A stretch of DNA of 32,222 nt, from the NCBI GenBank assembly GCA_021740425.1, contig JAIOZV010000022.1:1-32222 (forward strand). The letters are read 5' to 3'. Below the pieces are notes generated by a model. That model saw only the letters and a list, made by a program, of their open reading frames with translations. It did no database searches and was not told the DNA's origin. The position numbers and the translations under genes were made by a program. Source of the DNA: Bacteroidales bacterium (GTDB lineage Bacteria; Bacteroidota; Bacteroidia; Bacteroidales; 4484-276). This document shows, piece after piece, positions 15,389 through 24,800 of the stretch. Each line of letters begins with the position of its first letter. Position 1 is the stretch's first letter.

Positions 15389-17542
15389 TTAGAAGGCAAG
15401 AAGTTTTTGTGCTGCCAGGTATATTTTTTCTTCGTTTGGCAAAATGGCTCCTTCCAGAATTCTGTTGAATCCAACAGGGGTAAAAGTAGAGCCTACCCTA
15501 CGAACCGGGGCATCTAAATATTCGAAGGCTTCCTCGGTGATTATTGCAGCAAGCTCGCCGCCAAACCCGCCAAAAACTTTGTCCTCGTGAACTACCAGTG
15601 CACGGTTTGTTTTCTTTACCGATTCGAGGATGGTTTCCTTATCAAGTGGGATCAATGATCTGATGTCGATAACTTCAACGGATTTCCCTTCTTCCTTTTC
15701 CAGTCGTAGTGCGGCCTGCAGGCACATGTGTGTGGTGTTTCCGTAAGTAATCATGGTGAGGTCGCTACCCTGGCGACGCACACGGGCGATGCCAAAAGGA
15801 ACTTCAAAATCATCAGGAACTTCGGTTTCGGCCAGTGGGTCATTATACAAGGCCTTTGGCTCCAAATACAGGGTTGGGCCTTCGGACCGCAGACTTGTGC
15901 GCAGCAGACCCGCAGCATCGTCAGCAAAGGAGGGATAAACAACCCTAATGCCGGGGAAGGTAGTAAGTGCTCCCTCGATGGTTTGCGAATGGTAAAGCCC
16001 GCCACCAATATAGCCGCCCGAAGCAAGTCGTATGGTTACATTTGGCGCAAATGCACCATTGCTTCTCCAGTAATCGTGTGTTGCCTCAACAAATTGTTCC
16101 ATGGCAGGCCAGAAATAATCGGCAAATTCAGCACCTTCAACCACTATCCTGATTTTTTTATCGAATCGGCTCATGCCGTTAGCGGTTCCCATGATATAAT
16201 CTTCGGCAATAGGCGCATTAAAAACGCGTTTGGCTCCAAATTCCTTTTGCAATCCTTTCGATACATTAAAAATCCCGCCTTTTTCTTTGTTGGCCATATC
16301 TTGTCCCCAAATAAATGTATCAGGGTTATGGTGGAATTCGGCCTTTAAAGTTGAATTTAAAGCTTCGATCAGGCGGATGCGTTTTCCTTCACCATTGTGC
16401 AAGCCTTTAGGATATTTGCCTGAAACATAGGGAGCCGGAATAATAAAGTCAAAAATAGATTTTGGGTCAGGATTAGGAGCTTTCAGCACTTTTTTATGAG
16501 CTGCTGATATTTCCTGTTTGGCTTTTTTGTCCAATTCATCGAGTTCTTCAGCCGTAAACCTTTCGGCATAAATCAGCCTTTCTCTGAATTTTTTCAAAGG
16601 GTCGAGTAAATTCATTTCTGCAAGTTCTTCTTCATCGCGGTATAAATCATGCCGGTCAGAATTGGAGTGGGAGTGCATTCTGATGCAGTTGGCATGAACG
16701 ATTACTGGAATGCCTTCTTCCTTAATTATTCTGCGCGCTTTCAGCATGGCATTCATCGAGTTGAGCGGATCTTTACCATTGGCATAAATTACCTCAAGAT
16801 TTTTAAAACCATGAAAATTGTCTGCTGCGCGGGTGTTGGCAGTTTGTTGCTCTTTGGGAACAGAAATTCCGAATCCGTTATCCTGAAAAACAAAAATTAC
16901 AGGAAGTTTTTCTGTTGAAGCCCCATTGATGGCTTCATAAACATAGCCTTCCGAAGTTGAGGATTCGCCTTGCGAACTGATAGCAACTGCATCGGCGTTA
17001 TAATATTTTATGGCGCGTGCAACACCAACAGCGTGCAGGGTATGATTCCCGGTGGCCGATGAAACATTGTGAATATTCCAGTCGGGTTTTGCGAAATGAT
17101 TGGACATGTGCCGTCCGCCACTGGCAATGTCGGTACCTTTTGAGAGGCCGTTGAGTATAATTTCTTCGGCGGTCAGCCCTGCCGAAATTGCTGTGAGCAT
17201 ATCACGGTAATAAGGAAACAGATGATCTTTTTCCCTGTTAAAAATCTGCCCGATGGCCAGTTGGATGCCATCATGACCTGCATAGGGCGCATGATATGAC
17301 CAGCCCAACGCCTGTTTCAGGTAATTCGGAGCCTTGTTGTCGAGTTGCCTGCCAAGGGTCATCAGGTAGTACCACTTTTCAAGGGTTTCCTTTTCGGTGT
17401 TTTTTATGGTATAAATTTTATCCTCTTTAGCTAATACGAACTGCTTTCTGTTACTCATTTTTCTATTATTCATTAAATATTTTAATTCACTTTTCCACCA
17501 ATTAACATCCCTGTCATTGGATTGTTCAGGAGCAATTGCCAT
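15389..17542 (-). CDS. 2-oxoacid dehydrogenase E1, fused alpha and beta subunits (branched-chain type)
   Basis: A 717-aa thiamine diphosphate enzyme carrying both E1 halves, as is common in Bacteroidota. Residues about 50-370 are E1-alpha: GWSYHAPYAGHDG, GRHMSNHF, GNHTLHAVG, then QGESSTSEGYVYEAINGAS and FVFQDNGFGISVP. Residues about 385-717 are E1-beta: AEDYIMGTANGMS, EFADYFWPAMEQF, SGGYIGGGLYHSQ, VVHEDKVFGGFGGE. The usual GDG of the cofactor/Mg site reads GES here and the closing NN reads DN. E1 decarboxylates a 2-oxoacid, probably branched-chain, and passes the acyl group to a lipoyl E2; no E2 or E3 gene is in the window. The start at 17542 has AAAGG just upstream, better than the internal ATGs at 17473 and 17458. 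The gene is monocistronic, with its own promoter and terminator. Confidence 0.87.
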   Translation of the reverse strand: MAIAPEQSNDRDVNWWKSELKYLMNNRKMSNRKQFVLAKEDKIYTIKNTEKETLEKWYYLMTLGRQLDNKAPNYLKQALGWSYHAPYAGHDGIQLAIGQIFNREKDHLFPYYRDMLTAISAGLTAEEIILNGLSKGTDIASGGRHMSNHFAKPDWNIHNVSSATGNHTLHAVGVARAIKYYNADAVAISSQGESSTSEGYVYEAINGASTEKLPVIFVFQDNGFGISVPKEQQTANTRAADNFHGFKNLEVIYANGKDPLNSMNAMLKARRIIKEEGIPVIVHANCIRMHSHSNSDRHDLYRDEEELAEMNLLDPLKKFRERLIYAERFTAEELDELDKKAKQEISAAHKKVLKAPNPDPKSIFDFIIPAPYVSGKYPKGLHNGEGKRIRLIEALNSTLKAEFHHNPDTFIWGQDMANKEKGGIFNVSKGLQKEFGAKRVFNAPIAEDYIMGTANGMSRFDKKIRIVVEGAEFADYFWPAMEQFVEATHDYWRSNGAFAPNVTIRLASGGYIGGGLYHSQTIEGALTTFPGIRVVYPSFADDAAGLLRTSLRSEGPTLYLEPKALYNDPLAETEVPDDFEVPFGIARVRRQGSDLTMITYGNTTHMCLQAALRLEKEEGKSVEVIDIRSLIPLDKETILESVKKTNRALVVHEDKVFGGFGGELAAIITEEAFEYLDAPVRRVGSTFTPVGFNRILEGAILPNEEKIYLAAQKLLAF

Positions 17543-17577
17543 AACCTTTATAAATTATTATGGCTGCTTTGCGTCTG

Positions 17578-17611
17578 CAAAATTACTTAATGATAAGCTA
17601 TGCCTTTCAAA
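17578..17611 (-). promoter_or_regulatory. Candidate promoter of the E1 gene
   Basis: On the minus strand TAATTTTG (17585-17578) matches TAnnTTTG and TTTG (17611-17608) lies 22 bases upstream, slightly longer than the usual 19-21. The E1 start codon is about 35 bases downstream. Confidence 0.4.
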
Positions 17612-17898
17612 TAAAAATCATTATTAATCATTACTTAACAGGGAAATTTTAATATTTATACGCTTAAGTAGCTGAAATTTAATTATTAATCCATTCTTTA
17701 TCATTAAGCTTTTACTTTCAGGTTTCCGATGGGCTAATTTATAAACAGCATTTAAAAGTTTTAAGAAAAATAGCTTTTATTAAATCCTGCTAAGCCACAA
17801 AAGTTCTTTTACCGCGAAGTATCCAAACAGGCTGGAAGGAATCAATTATCTTTTTGCCTGACAATAAGGTACAATGAGTAAAAATTCGGTTTAAATAC

Positions 17899-17947
17899 GT
17901 TTATCAATAATAAAATATTTAAAAACAGATAATAAATATTGATAAAC
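17899..17947. promoter_or_regulatory. 11-bp dyad upstream of the DUF2975/HTH promoter (possible operator)
   Basis: GTTTATCAATA (17899-17909) and TATTGATAAAC (17937-17947) are perfect inverted repeats separated by 27 bases. The right arm ends 11 bases before the -33 box of the promoter at 17959. The position fits an operator, possibly for the Cro-type protein encoded in the same operon. The binding protein is inferred only from proximity. Confidence 0.45.
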
Positions 17948-17958
17948 AATAAATAATA

Positions 17959-17990
17959 TTTGTTTTTTAATAAATTGTATCATATCTTTG
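17959..17990 (+). promoter_or_regulatory. Bacteroidota-type promoter of the DUF2975/HTH operon
   Basis: TTTG (17959-17962) and TATCTTTG (17983-17990) are separated by 20 bases and match the TTTG / TAnnTTTG consensus exactly with normal spacing. The ATG at 18017 is 27 bases downstream, leaving a short leader. Confidence 0.7.
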
Positions 17991-18016
17991 CCCGATAATT
18001 TTAAAACACAATAAAT

Positions 18017-18646
18017 ATGGAAACAAGTAAAAGGCATTTAAGTATTAGCGTGATTTATTGGATTACAAACATTAGCTTTTGGATTTTTGTGGCAGCATCG
18101 CTCCTTGCAGTGGCCATTGCCATAGGTTTATTTTTTAATTTATTTGGTGATGATTTGAACCTTCATGTAGGTTTACCTGTGAGTTTCGACTTGCTCGAAA
18201 CCGGTAAACTACAACTCCAAAACAGTTCAATTGATGTTAAATTTGTTGAAGCTTACGGGAATATTGGTTTCTCAGAGCTCCCATCATTCGTTGGTAAAAT
18301 TTACGGAGTTTTCATGCTTGTGGTGATTGGAATCTTCTTTTACATTTTTAAAATTTTCAGAACCTTTGTTCAAAATGTTTACAAAGGAGAATATTTTGAG
18401 ACCTCCAACTTTCTTCTCCTGCGAAAAGCAGGATATGGAGTTCTGATTTTTTGGCTGATAATTCTGATTTACTCAATCCTGCAATATTTTATTCTTGCAC
18501 AAAATCTGGCCTTCGACAGCCTTGAGCTTTCCGGTTCCATCGAATTTCACGGGGAAGTAGTATTTGTTGCATTGTTCCTGCTGATGCTTTCGCAAATATT
18601 TTTGCAGGGAGCCAAATTGCAGGAAGATAACCAACTAACAATTTAA
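18017..18646 (+). CDS. DUF2975 family membrane protein
   Basis: A 209-aa integral membrane protein with four hydrophobic helices, at about residues 14-40, 93-113, 136-157 and 175-196. A polar loop of about 50 residues between the first two is probably outside the membrane. The arrangement, and the segment IFRTFVQNVYKGEYFETSNFLLLRKAGYG between helices 2 and 3, are typical of DUF2975 proteins. Such proteins are commonly encoded just before a short Cro/CI-like regulator of the YozG kind, as here, with 4 bases between the genes. The biochemical function is unknown; the pairing suggests a membrane protein controlling or controlled by the small regulator. The gene has a well-placed promoter. Confidence 0.8.
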   Translation: METSKRHLSISVIYWITNISFWIFVAASLLAVAIAIGLFFNLFGDDLNLHVGLPVSFDLLETGKLQLQNSSIDVKFVEAYGNIGFSELPSFVGKIYGVFMLVVIGIFFYIFKIFRTFVQNVYKGEYFETSNFLLLRKAGYGVLIFWLIILIYSILQYFILAQNLAFDSLELSGSIEFHGEVVFVALFLLMLSQIFLQGAKLQEDNQLTI

Positions 18647-18650
18647 AGCT

Positions 18651-18872
18651 ATGGCAATAATAGTAAATCTTGATGTAGTGCTGGCTCAGCGAAAAATGAG
18701 CCTTACCGAACTTTCAAACAGTGTAGGTATTACAATGGCCAATTTGTCGATACTTAAAAAAGGCAAAGCCAAGGCTATACGCTTTTCCACACTCGAGAGC
18801 ATCTGCGAAAAGCTCAACTGTCAGCCGGGAGAAATTCTGGAGTACAAGCCTGAAAATGGGGGAGGTGAGTAA
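18651..18872 (+). CDS. Cro/CI-type HTH regulator (YozG-like)
   Basis: A 73-aa single-domain DNA-binding protein. MAIIVNLDVVLAQRKMSLTE leads into a five-helix Cro-type fold with the recognition region VGITMANLSILKKGKAKAIR, then FSTLESICEKLNCQPGEIL, the very common end of this subfamily. It has no sensor domain and is short enough to act as a simple autorepressor. It begins 4 bases after the DUF2975 gene, so the two form an operon; the 11-bp dyad upstream of the shared promoter is a plausible binding site. The targets are inferred. Confidence 0.88.
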   Translation: MAIIVNLDVVLAQRKMSLTELSNSVGITMANLSILKKGKAKAIRFSTLESICEKLNCQPGEILEYKPENGGGE

Positions 18873-19002
18873 TGTATTGACGAAGTAACTCAGCGCCTGA
18901 AGTATGAAAAAAACGAGAGACATTGTGAGGGAGAGCAAAATGGTGCATTGTAAAATTCAATAAAGCAAACACAATCATTAAATCACATTAAAACACAATA
19001 TC

Positions 19003-19209
19003 ATGAGCAACAAAATTCAATCAAATGAAATTATAATTAAGGGTAAAAAATTGCAATGTCCGGTGTGTGATCACACTTATTTTTTCACACGCAGGAGCTT
19101 GCTCAACACACGAGGCCTCACATTTTTTAACCTCGACTGGGCCAACAAAGATGCAAGTAATCATATCTGCGAAAACTGCGGGTATATTTATTGGTTTTTC
19201 AACAGGTAG
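19003..19209 (+). CDS. Small zinc-ribbon protein
   Basis: A 68-aa protein with two Cys pairs, CPVC at residues 19-22 and CENC near the C-terminus, separated by about 37 residues. They would bind one zinc ion as a zinc ribbon. A hydrophobic/aromatic stretch (GLTFFNLDWA) lies between them and the end is GYIYWFFNR. Similar short proteins are often annotated as DNA-binding on the basis of the ribbon alone; that is not proven. The gene lies 130 bases after the HTH gene and is followed 23 bases on by a strong terminator, so it may be the last gene of that unit. Confidence 0.75.
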   Translation: MSNKIQSNEIIIKGKKLQCPVCDHTYFFTRRSLLNTRGLTFFNLDWANKDASNHICENCGYIYWFFNR

Positions 19210-19232
19210 CATTTTTTTAAACAGGGAAACAA

Positions 19233-19262
19233 AAAATCGCGAATCATAGGATTCGCGATTTT
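19233..19262 (+). terminator. Strong terminator hairpin after the zinc-ribbon gene
   Basis: AAAATCGCGAATC (19233-19245) and GATTCGCGATTTT (19250-19262) form a perfect 13-bp stem with a four-base ATAG loop. The A-run on one side and T-run on the other would allow function on both strands. Confidence 0.88.
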
Positions 19263-19465
19263 AGTTTATATCTTTCTTTGCCGAATCCAATCCAATAACC
19301 GGAAGTAATTCTTTATTTTAGCGGCAATAAATTTGATTTCAAATCTGATTAAAAATTAGTTATCGGATTGATGAACTTTCATAGAAAATTTGTGATAATT
19401 CTCACTCGAAAAGGTTTTTAATTTCAGCAAGCACCGGTTTTTGCTAAAATCTTAAAATCAGAATA

Positions 19466-20002
19466 ATGAATAATATCATCACACAAAATTTTGAAACCCC
19501 TTATGGTGAAATCATTCTGGGCTCCTTCTGTAATAAGCTTTGCCTTGCCGACTGGGTTTACCGCAAGATGAGGACAGCAATCGATAACCGCATCCAGGAC
19601 AGGCTGGAAGCTCTTTATGAAACTGGTGAATCCGACATTATTGAGCTTGCTAAAACTCAGCTCACCGAATATTTTAGTGGTGCGCGCAAGGTATTTGAAA
19701 TTCCTTTGCTGATGGTCGGTACAGATTTTCAGCAGAAAGTGTGGAATGAACTTTTACTCATTCATTACGGAAAAACAAGCACCTACCTGGATTTATCACG
19801 CAAAACGGGCAATGAAAAATCTCTCCGTGCAGTGGCCTCGGCAAATGGAGCCAATGCAATTTCGATCATTATTCCCTGCCACCGTGTTATTGGCAGTGAT
19901 GGGAGTTTAACAGGTTATGCAGGGGGAACCGGCGTAAAGCAAAAATTACTCGAATTGGAAAACCCTGCCTTTGTTAAACGACAGTTTACTCTTTTTGATT
20001 AA
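19466..20002 (+). CDS. ogt: Methylated-DNA--[protein]-cysteine S-methyltransferase
   Basis: A 178-aa O6-alkylguanine-DNA alkyltransferase, a suicide repair protein that moves the alkyl group from O6-methylguanine to its own cysteine. The active site IIIPCHRVIG is intact with Cys138. The DNA-binding part is FQQKVWNELLLIHYGKTSTY, followed by LRAVASANGAN and the C-terminal GYAGGTGVKQKLLELE. The N-terminal half (TPYGEIILGSF) is the usual RNase H-like domain. No Ada-type zinc or AraC domain is present, so it is the constitutive Ogt type. The gene has its own 256-base upstream region and no clear operon partner; the lipoprotein gene follows after 25 bases. Confidence 0.93.
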   Translation: MNNIITQNFETPYGEIILGSFCNKLCLADWVYRKMRTAIDNRIQDRLEALYETGESDIIELAKTQLTEYFSGARKVFEIPLLMVGTDFQQKVWNELLLIHYGKTSTYLDLSRKTGNEKSLRAVASANGANAISIIIPCHRVIGSDGSLTGYAGGTGVKQKLLELENPAFVKRQFTLFD

Positions 20003-20027
20003 AACATAGTTATACCCAAAAATTGAA

Positions 20028-21089
20028 ATGAGAATCATTAAAGCCTTCGTTCTTGTGTTTCCAATGCTGATTTTAACAGCATGCCCGTTTGTTGAGCAAA
20101 AAATTAAATATCCTGTTGGACATGTTCCGCAAATTGTAACAAATTTCGAAGCAGTAAATTCCATGTACGATGATTATAATTCAGACTTGCACATGATATT
20201 TGGAAAGTATTTCCTGCAATTTTCGTCAAACAAAAACAGTATGGGAAGCGATTACGATATTGTTGGGCGCAATCTTTTGATAACATGGGATCAGCAAAGT
20301 GGCAACTTTGATCTTTCGGCAGGCTACCCCGTTAGCTATGGGGAATACATGCAACCCATGCTCGATTCGCTGAACACCGCCTGCGATGAGCTTGGACCCA
20401 ATGGCTTTGGGTTTTTTGAAAATCAGGAAAGTTATGATGGGAAGTTCATTTATTTGCTCATGTTTGCGAACGATTGCAGTGGTGATTTTGAAATTCAGTT
20501 TAATTATACCGAAACTAATGCATATTACAACGACTGCACTTCCTACATTCATCCCTGTGCCAGTATAGATTTTGTGAATACAGAGGCCAACGAACTTTAC
20601 CCTGCATTGTTTGGTGAGGATGTTTCGCCTCTTGGATATTGGTATTTAGATACAGATAAATTTACGAAGCTGATTTTTTGTTCCGACAGGGCTGGGCACT
20701 ATGATTTGTTTGAAGCCGGGCTTCCTTCTGCTCAGGATTTGATGCAATCTTTGGTTTCATCCGATACCGTTACTGTGGTTTCCCTCCCATTAAACTCCAG
20801 CGCAGACGACAAGTGCCCCTTTGTTTATGGCAACATTATGGTGTTTGTGTCCGACCGCGAGGGTGGTTTTGGGGGTTTTGATCTGTATTTTTCCAAAAAT
20901 GTGGATGGTGAATGGATCGAGCCTCAAAACATGGGGCTTGAAATCAACACTGAATTCGATGAGTACCGCCCCATTATTTCAGCTTTGGAAGGTTTCGATA
21001 ATTCCCTGCTTATCTTTTCTTCAAACCGTCCCGGAGGCCTCGGAGGCTTTGATCTTTATTATGCCGGGATTAGTTTTGGGCAGGATTGA
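20028..21089 (+). CDS. Lipoprotein with PD40 (WD40-like) propeller repeats
   Basis: A 353-aa probable outer-membrane or periplasmic lipoprotein: the N-terminal signal ends LILTAC, a lipobox with the lipid-bearing Cys19. The rest is a beta-propeller-like protein. Two clear PD40 repeats near the C-terminus read FVSDREGGFGGFDLYFS and FSSNRPGGLGGFDLYYA, and a more diverged one is FCSDRAGHYDLFEA. In the middle are several cysteines (NDCSGD, DCTSYIHPC) that might form disulfides. PD40 proteins of Bacteroidota are often linked to cell-surface or OmpA-type proteins, but no such partner is here. The function is unknown. A 7-bp AT-rich hairpin (21086-21109) overlaps the stop codon. Confidence 0.8.
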   Translation: MRIIKAFVLVFPMLILTACPFVEQKIKYPVGHVPQIVTNFEAVNSMYDDYNSDLHMIFGKYFLQFSSNKNSMGSDYDIVGRNLLITWDQQSGNFDLSAGYPVSYGEYMQPMLDSLNTACDELGPNGFGFFENQESYDGKFIYLLMFANDCSGDFEIQFNYTETNAYYNDCTSYIHPCASIDFVNTEANELYPALFGEDVSPLGYWYLDTDKFTKLIFCSDRAGHYDLFEAGLPSAQDLMQSLVSSDTVTVVSLPLNSSADDKCPFVYGNIMVFVSDREGGFGGFDLYFSKNVDGEWIEPQNMGLEINTEFDEYRPIISALEGFDNSLLIFSSNRPGGLGGFDLYYAGISFGQD

Positions 21090-21178
21090 TAATTTAAACT
21101 ATTTATCAAAACACTAATTTCAATCATTTAAATTTTATCAGTTAATTATTTTTATCTAACCCTAACAACAAAAGCGAA

Positions 21179-21640
21179 ATGGCAAACTATGCTTACTCCA
21201 ATATTTATTTTCATATTGTAGTCAGTCCAAATCTGATATGTCCGCTTGAAAATGATGATACACGTAAAAAAGTTTTTTTTCACATTTCAGAAATACTCAG
21301 AGCCTGCAAAAACAGGGTGTTTGCCGTAAATGGAGCATTTGACCATGCACATATTTTAATTGCTGCCAACATTCACATAAGTATTGAAGATTTGGTTTCC
21401 AAAATTAAAAATGAAACCAAAAAATTTATTTTGGATACAGGGTTGATGCACAATTTTGGATGGCAGGATGGATATGCCGGAGTTTCGGTGGGACTATCGG
21501 AGGTGAAAAAACTAATTGTTTACATTAAGAATCAGGAGAAGTTTCATAAAACCACAAGCTTTCGGAACGAATATATTCGCTTGCTTGAGGAATATGAAAT
21601 TGAATATGACCCAAATGATTTGTTTGATTTTCATTATTAA
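21179..21640 (+). mobile_element. Y1 (HUH) transposase, IS200/REP-associated type
   Basis: A 153-aa single-strand DNA transposase of the Y1 family. The metal-binding HUH motif is FDHAHIL (His56, His58), and the catalytic tyrosine is Tyr115 in KLIVYIKNQEKFH. The end EYEIEYDPNDLFDF is typical of the Bacteroidota group. The ORF appears full length and undamaged. There is no TnpB/IscB gene, so it is either an IS200-like element or a domesticated REP-associated transposase. A bulged hairpin lies about 95 bases downstream; no clear matching hairpin was found upstream. No target duplication is expected for this family. Confidence 0.87.
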
Positions 21641-21735
21641 AAAATTTCACCTTGAATAGCATCACAGGTTTTTTTTCTTTGAATGGAATTTGTTTTGCAA
21701 AGCAACCTTTCAGGGCTTTGATAACCTAATGTCTA

Positions 21736-21771
21736 TTGCGCAGCCCCGGCATCAAAATATTTGATGCGCAA
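21736..21771. repeat. Bulged palindrome downstream of the Y1 transposase (REP-like)
   Basis: TTGCGC (21736-21741) pairs with GCGCAA (21766-21771), and inside it CATCAAA pairs with TTTGATG around an ATA loop. The AGCCCCGG bases are left as a one-sided bulge. A hairpin with a foot and a bulge next to a Y1 transposase is what REP sequences or IS200 ends look like. A second stem, GGGCT (21713-21717) with AGCCC (21742-21746), overlaps it and could form instead. Confidence 0.55.
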
Positions 21772-21826
21772 AATTATACAGTCTTTTTTTTGGTTTAATT
21801 TAGTGGCGGTTGGAAATATTACTCAA

Positions 21827-24800
21827 ATGAAAATACGAAGGTTTTTTTTATTGCTGAAAAGGGTGCTTGTAAGCCTGCTCTTTTTAATTCTGTTTACTGC
21901 CCTTGTAAATCCGGGAGCTTGGAATAATCGTGAAATTGTAATCGAAGATTTTGAGAGTGGCCAGGTGATACTTGAATCTTATTCAGGCGAAGATGTTGAC
22001 CCGATGGGGTGGGAGCTGAATGCAGGTGTAACCTACCAAAATTCAAACTGGTCGCTGAGGTTGTTTGGCAATACCTGGAAACTTCAATACATCGAACCTG
22101 TGCAAATTGATTCAGGAGATGTTTGGCAGGTTGCAGCATTCATTGATATTCCGGCAGAAATTCAGGGTTTTGGCATTTCGGATGGAAACAATGTTATTTA
22201 CTATGCTTTTGCCGGATCGCAGGAAGTGGATCCCACCGACTGGGTTTCTGTTTACCAGGGAAGTTTTCCTGAAAACCAATGGAACAATTATCAGCTTCCC
22301 ATTGCCGACGACTGGCTTTCGCGCTTCGGATACCTCCCCGTTATCACCCAATTGGTTTATATCAACGACAAGGACAATACAACTTCGGGCGTGATTTACT
22401 TTGATCAGATTGTCAACATAAGTGATGATTTGCCAATTGCTCCCAAAGTAACAATCACCTTCGATCGGCAAAATGATTTTGGTGAAAAAGGTATCGAGAT
22501 TCAGTTTAATTGTGAAGTAAACGACCCCGACAGCGATGAACACGAATTTATCTGGGATTTCGGAGATGGCTCAGGCAGCACAGGGCAAAACCCGGTGCAC
22601 ATTTTTACCGTCAGCGATGACCATCCGTACACCGTTTTGCTGCGTGTTGTCGATGATACCGATCAGTGGGGTTGGGCGAGTTGCAGGGTTGAGCCAACAA
22701 CAGGCAGCAGCTCCTACCCGCTTACTCTTAATTTTGTTGGCGATATCATGTTGGCCCGCAGCTATGAATCTGTTGGTGGTATTATTCCAACCCTGGGTGT
22801 GGAAGCCATATTTGAACCCACAAGGCCATTTTTTGGCGATGCCGCAGCTATCAATATTGCAAATCTTGAATGTCCGCTCACCACCTATTGGCAGCATCAT
22901 CCCACAAAATCCATCTATTTTAAAGGTTCTCCTGAAAATGTACAGGGACTTGTTTATGCCGGCATCGACATTGTAACGCTGGCCAACAATCACACCATGG
23001 ATTATTTGCTCCCCGGGATGCAGGAAACACAAGCTGTTCTGAAAGAAAATAATATTGTTTTTTCGGGCGGTGGTGTCAATTCTTCAGAGGCTTACCTACC
23101 TGCTTTTTATTCGAAGTCGGGGATGAATTTTGCTTTTCTGGCTGCCAGCGATCGCACAGGACAATACAATAATTATCAGCCCTTTCTCAACGCCGGTTAC
23201 AATAAACCCGGCTTTGCCAACCTTGAGGAATATTATATCAAAAAGCAAATTGATGAAGTAAAGGGAATTTCAGATTTAATAATTATTGAATGGCATGCTG
23301 GGATTGAATATTCCTTTAATCCGGGCGCAGCCGATGAAAATCAGCTTCCTTTTGCGGGAGATACTGATGAAGAAGAATCTTATTCGCCCTTAGCTGTTTC
23401 TCCTTCGCGATCCGAAATCCAAATCCGGCATTTTGCCATCGACAATGGTGCAGATCTGGTTATCTGTCATCATCCTCATATCATGCAGGCCGTTGAGGTT
23501 TACAAGGGAAAACTTATTGCACATTCCCTTGGCGATTTTGTTTTCGATCTCAATTATCCTGAAACCTATCCTTCATTTATCCTGAATGCTGAAGCAGATG
23601 GTTCAGGATTTTCAAAATTCACGCTAACTCCGGTTTACATCGATGATTACATTCCCCTGAGGGCGCAGGGAGAACTGGGACTGCATATTTTGGATAATCT
23701 CGCCCAAAGCTCAAAAGATTTAAATACCTGCCTGAAAATTGACAGGGAAAATGTTACAGCAGAGGTCATTTTGGATTCACTCAATGTTAGCATCACTGAA
23801 ACCGAATTTGTTGCCTCTTTGGATATGGAAGAGTCAAACGGAACTTGGCTGTCGCCGCCATATCACATTCAAAAACAAGGTAGCCTGTCTTCGGTAAATT
23901 ATATCAAGCCACAGGGCAATTATGAATTTCGTGCGGGCAAAGAAGATATCTGGTTTGGAAATATGGAAGATGAAGGCTGCACCCTTTGGAACCTCAACAG
24001 TGTTGATGAAAGTTATTGCGATACGCTTGCCTTTGCCGGGGAGCGATCAATTCAGCAGGTGCGCGATGAAAGTGCCCCTTATAATATTGTTACGAATTTT
24101 GAGGAGCGCATTGTTTGCCCTTCCGATACCTTGCAGTTTACTTTGTGTGGCTACATCAAAACCCTGAACGGGTCGGATGTCACCATCGAAATTCAATACT
24201 TTGAGGATCGTACAGGCGGAACGCCAATTGGCCAGCAAAATTTAGGAACACTTGTTAACGGCGATACACCCTGGACTTTCTATCATAAAAATCTTACCAT
24301 TCCAGCCGGAACAGAATTTTTTGACATCCGCCTGAACAGCAATTTTCCACAGTCGGGGCTTGCTTTGTCATGGTTCGACAATGTAAGCCTTATTTGTTGG
24401 GATACCTGGGGTAAATATGAGCTTTCGGAGATGATACCTGTGCCCAATGATTATTATTTTTTACAGGTAAAATCCTATGAAAATCAGGCAGAAGTTGAGA
24501 TCAATTACTCGGAATCAGTTTTTGAAGATGTAGTGGTGCACCTTGATGAATCGGAAAACAGTTTTACGGCTGCCACATTGCTGGAGCAAAATACCCCCAA
24601 CCCTTTTAATCCGGAGGCCGGGGCTACAAATATTTCATTTCAACTGAGCAAGGCCTCCAATGTAAATCTTTCGGTTTATGACATTAAAGGACAATGTATC
24701 CGTATCCTTACAAATAAAATGTTTCGGGCAGGCAGGCACACCCTTTATTGGGATGGAAAAAACCAGCAAGGAAAGGTTGCAGATTCAGGTGTTTACTTTT

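Larger units (their letters stand above)
17543..18016. other. 474-base intergenic region between divergent genes
   Basis: Very AT-rich sequence between the divergent E1 gene and the DUF2975 gene. It holds a candidate promoter for each side and an 11-bp dyad near the right end, all listed separately. I see no ORF with coding character and no RNA gene in the middle part, 17620-17890. Confidence 0.6.

Noticed and set aside
17620..17890. Possible small RNA in the long intergenic region
   Set aside because: No stable GC-rich hairpin, no terminator and no promoter pair was found in this part.
21761..21826. Earlier start of the CapA protein at TTG 21761 or ATG 21764
   Set aside because: This start lies within the hairpin and adds 22 residues before a perfectly normal signal peptide beginning at 21827.
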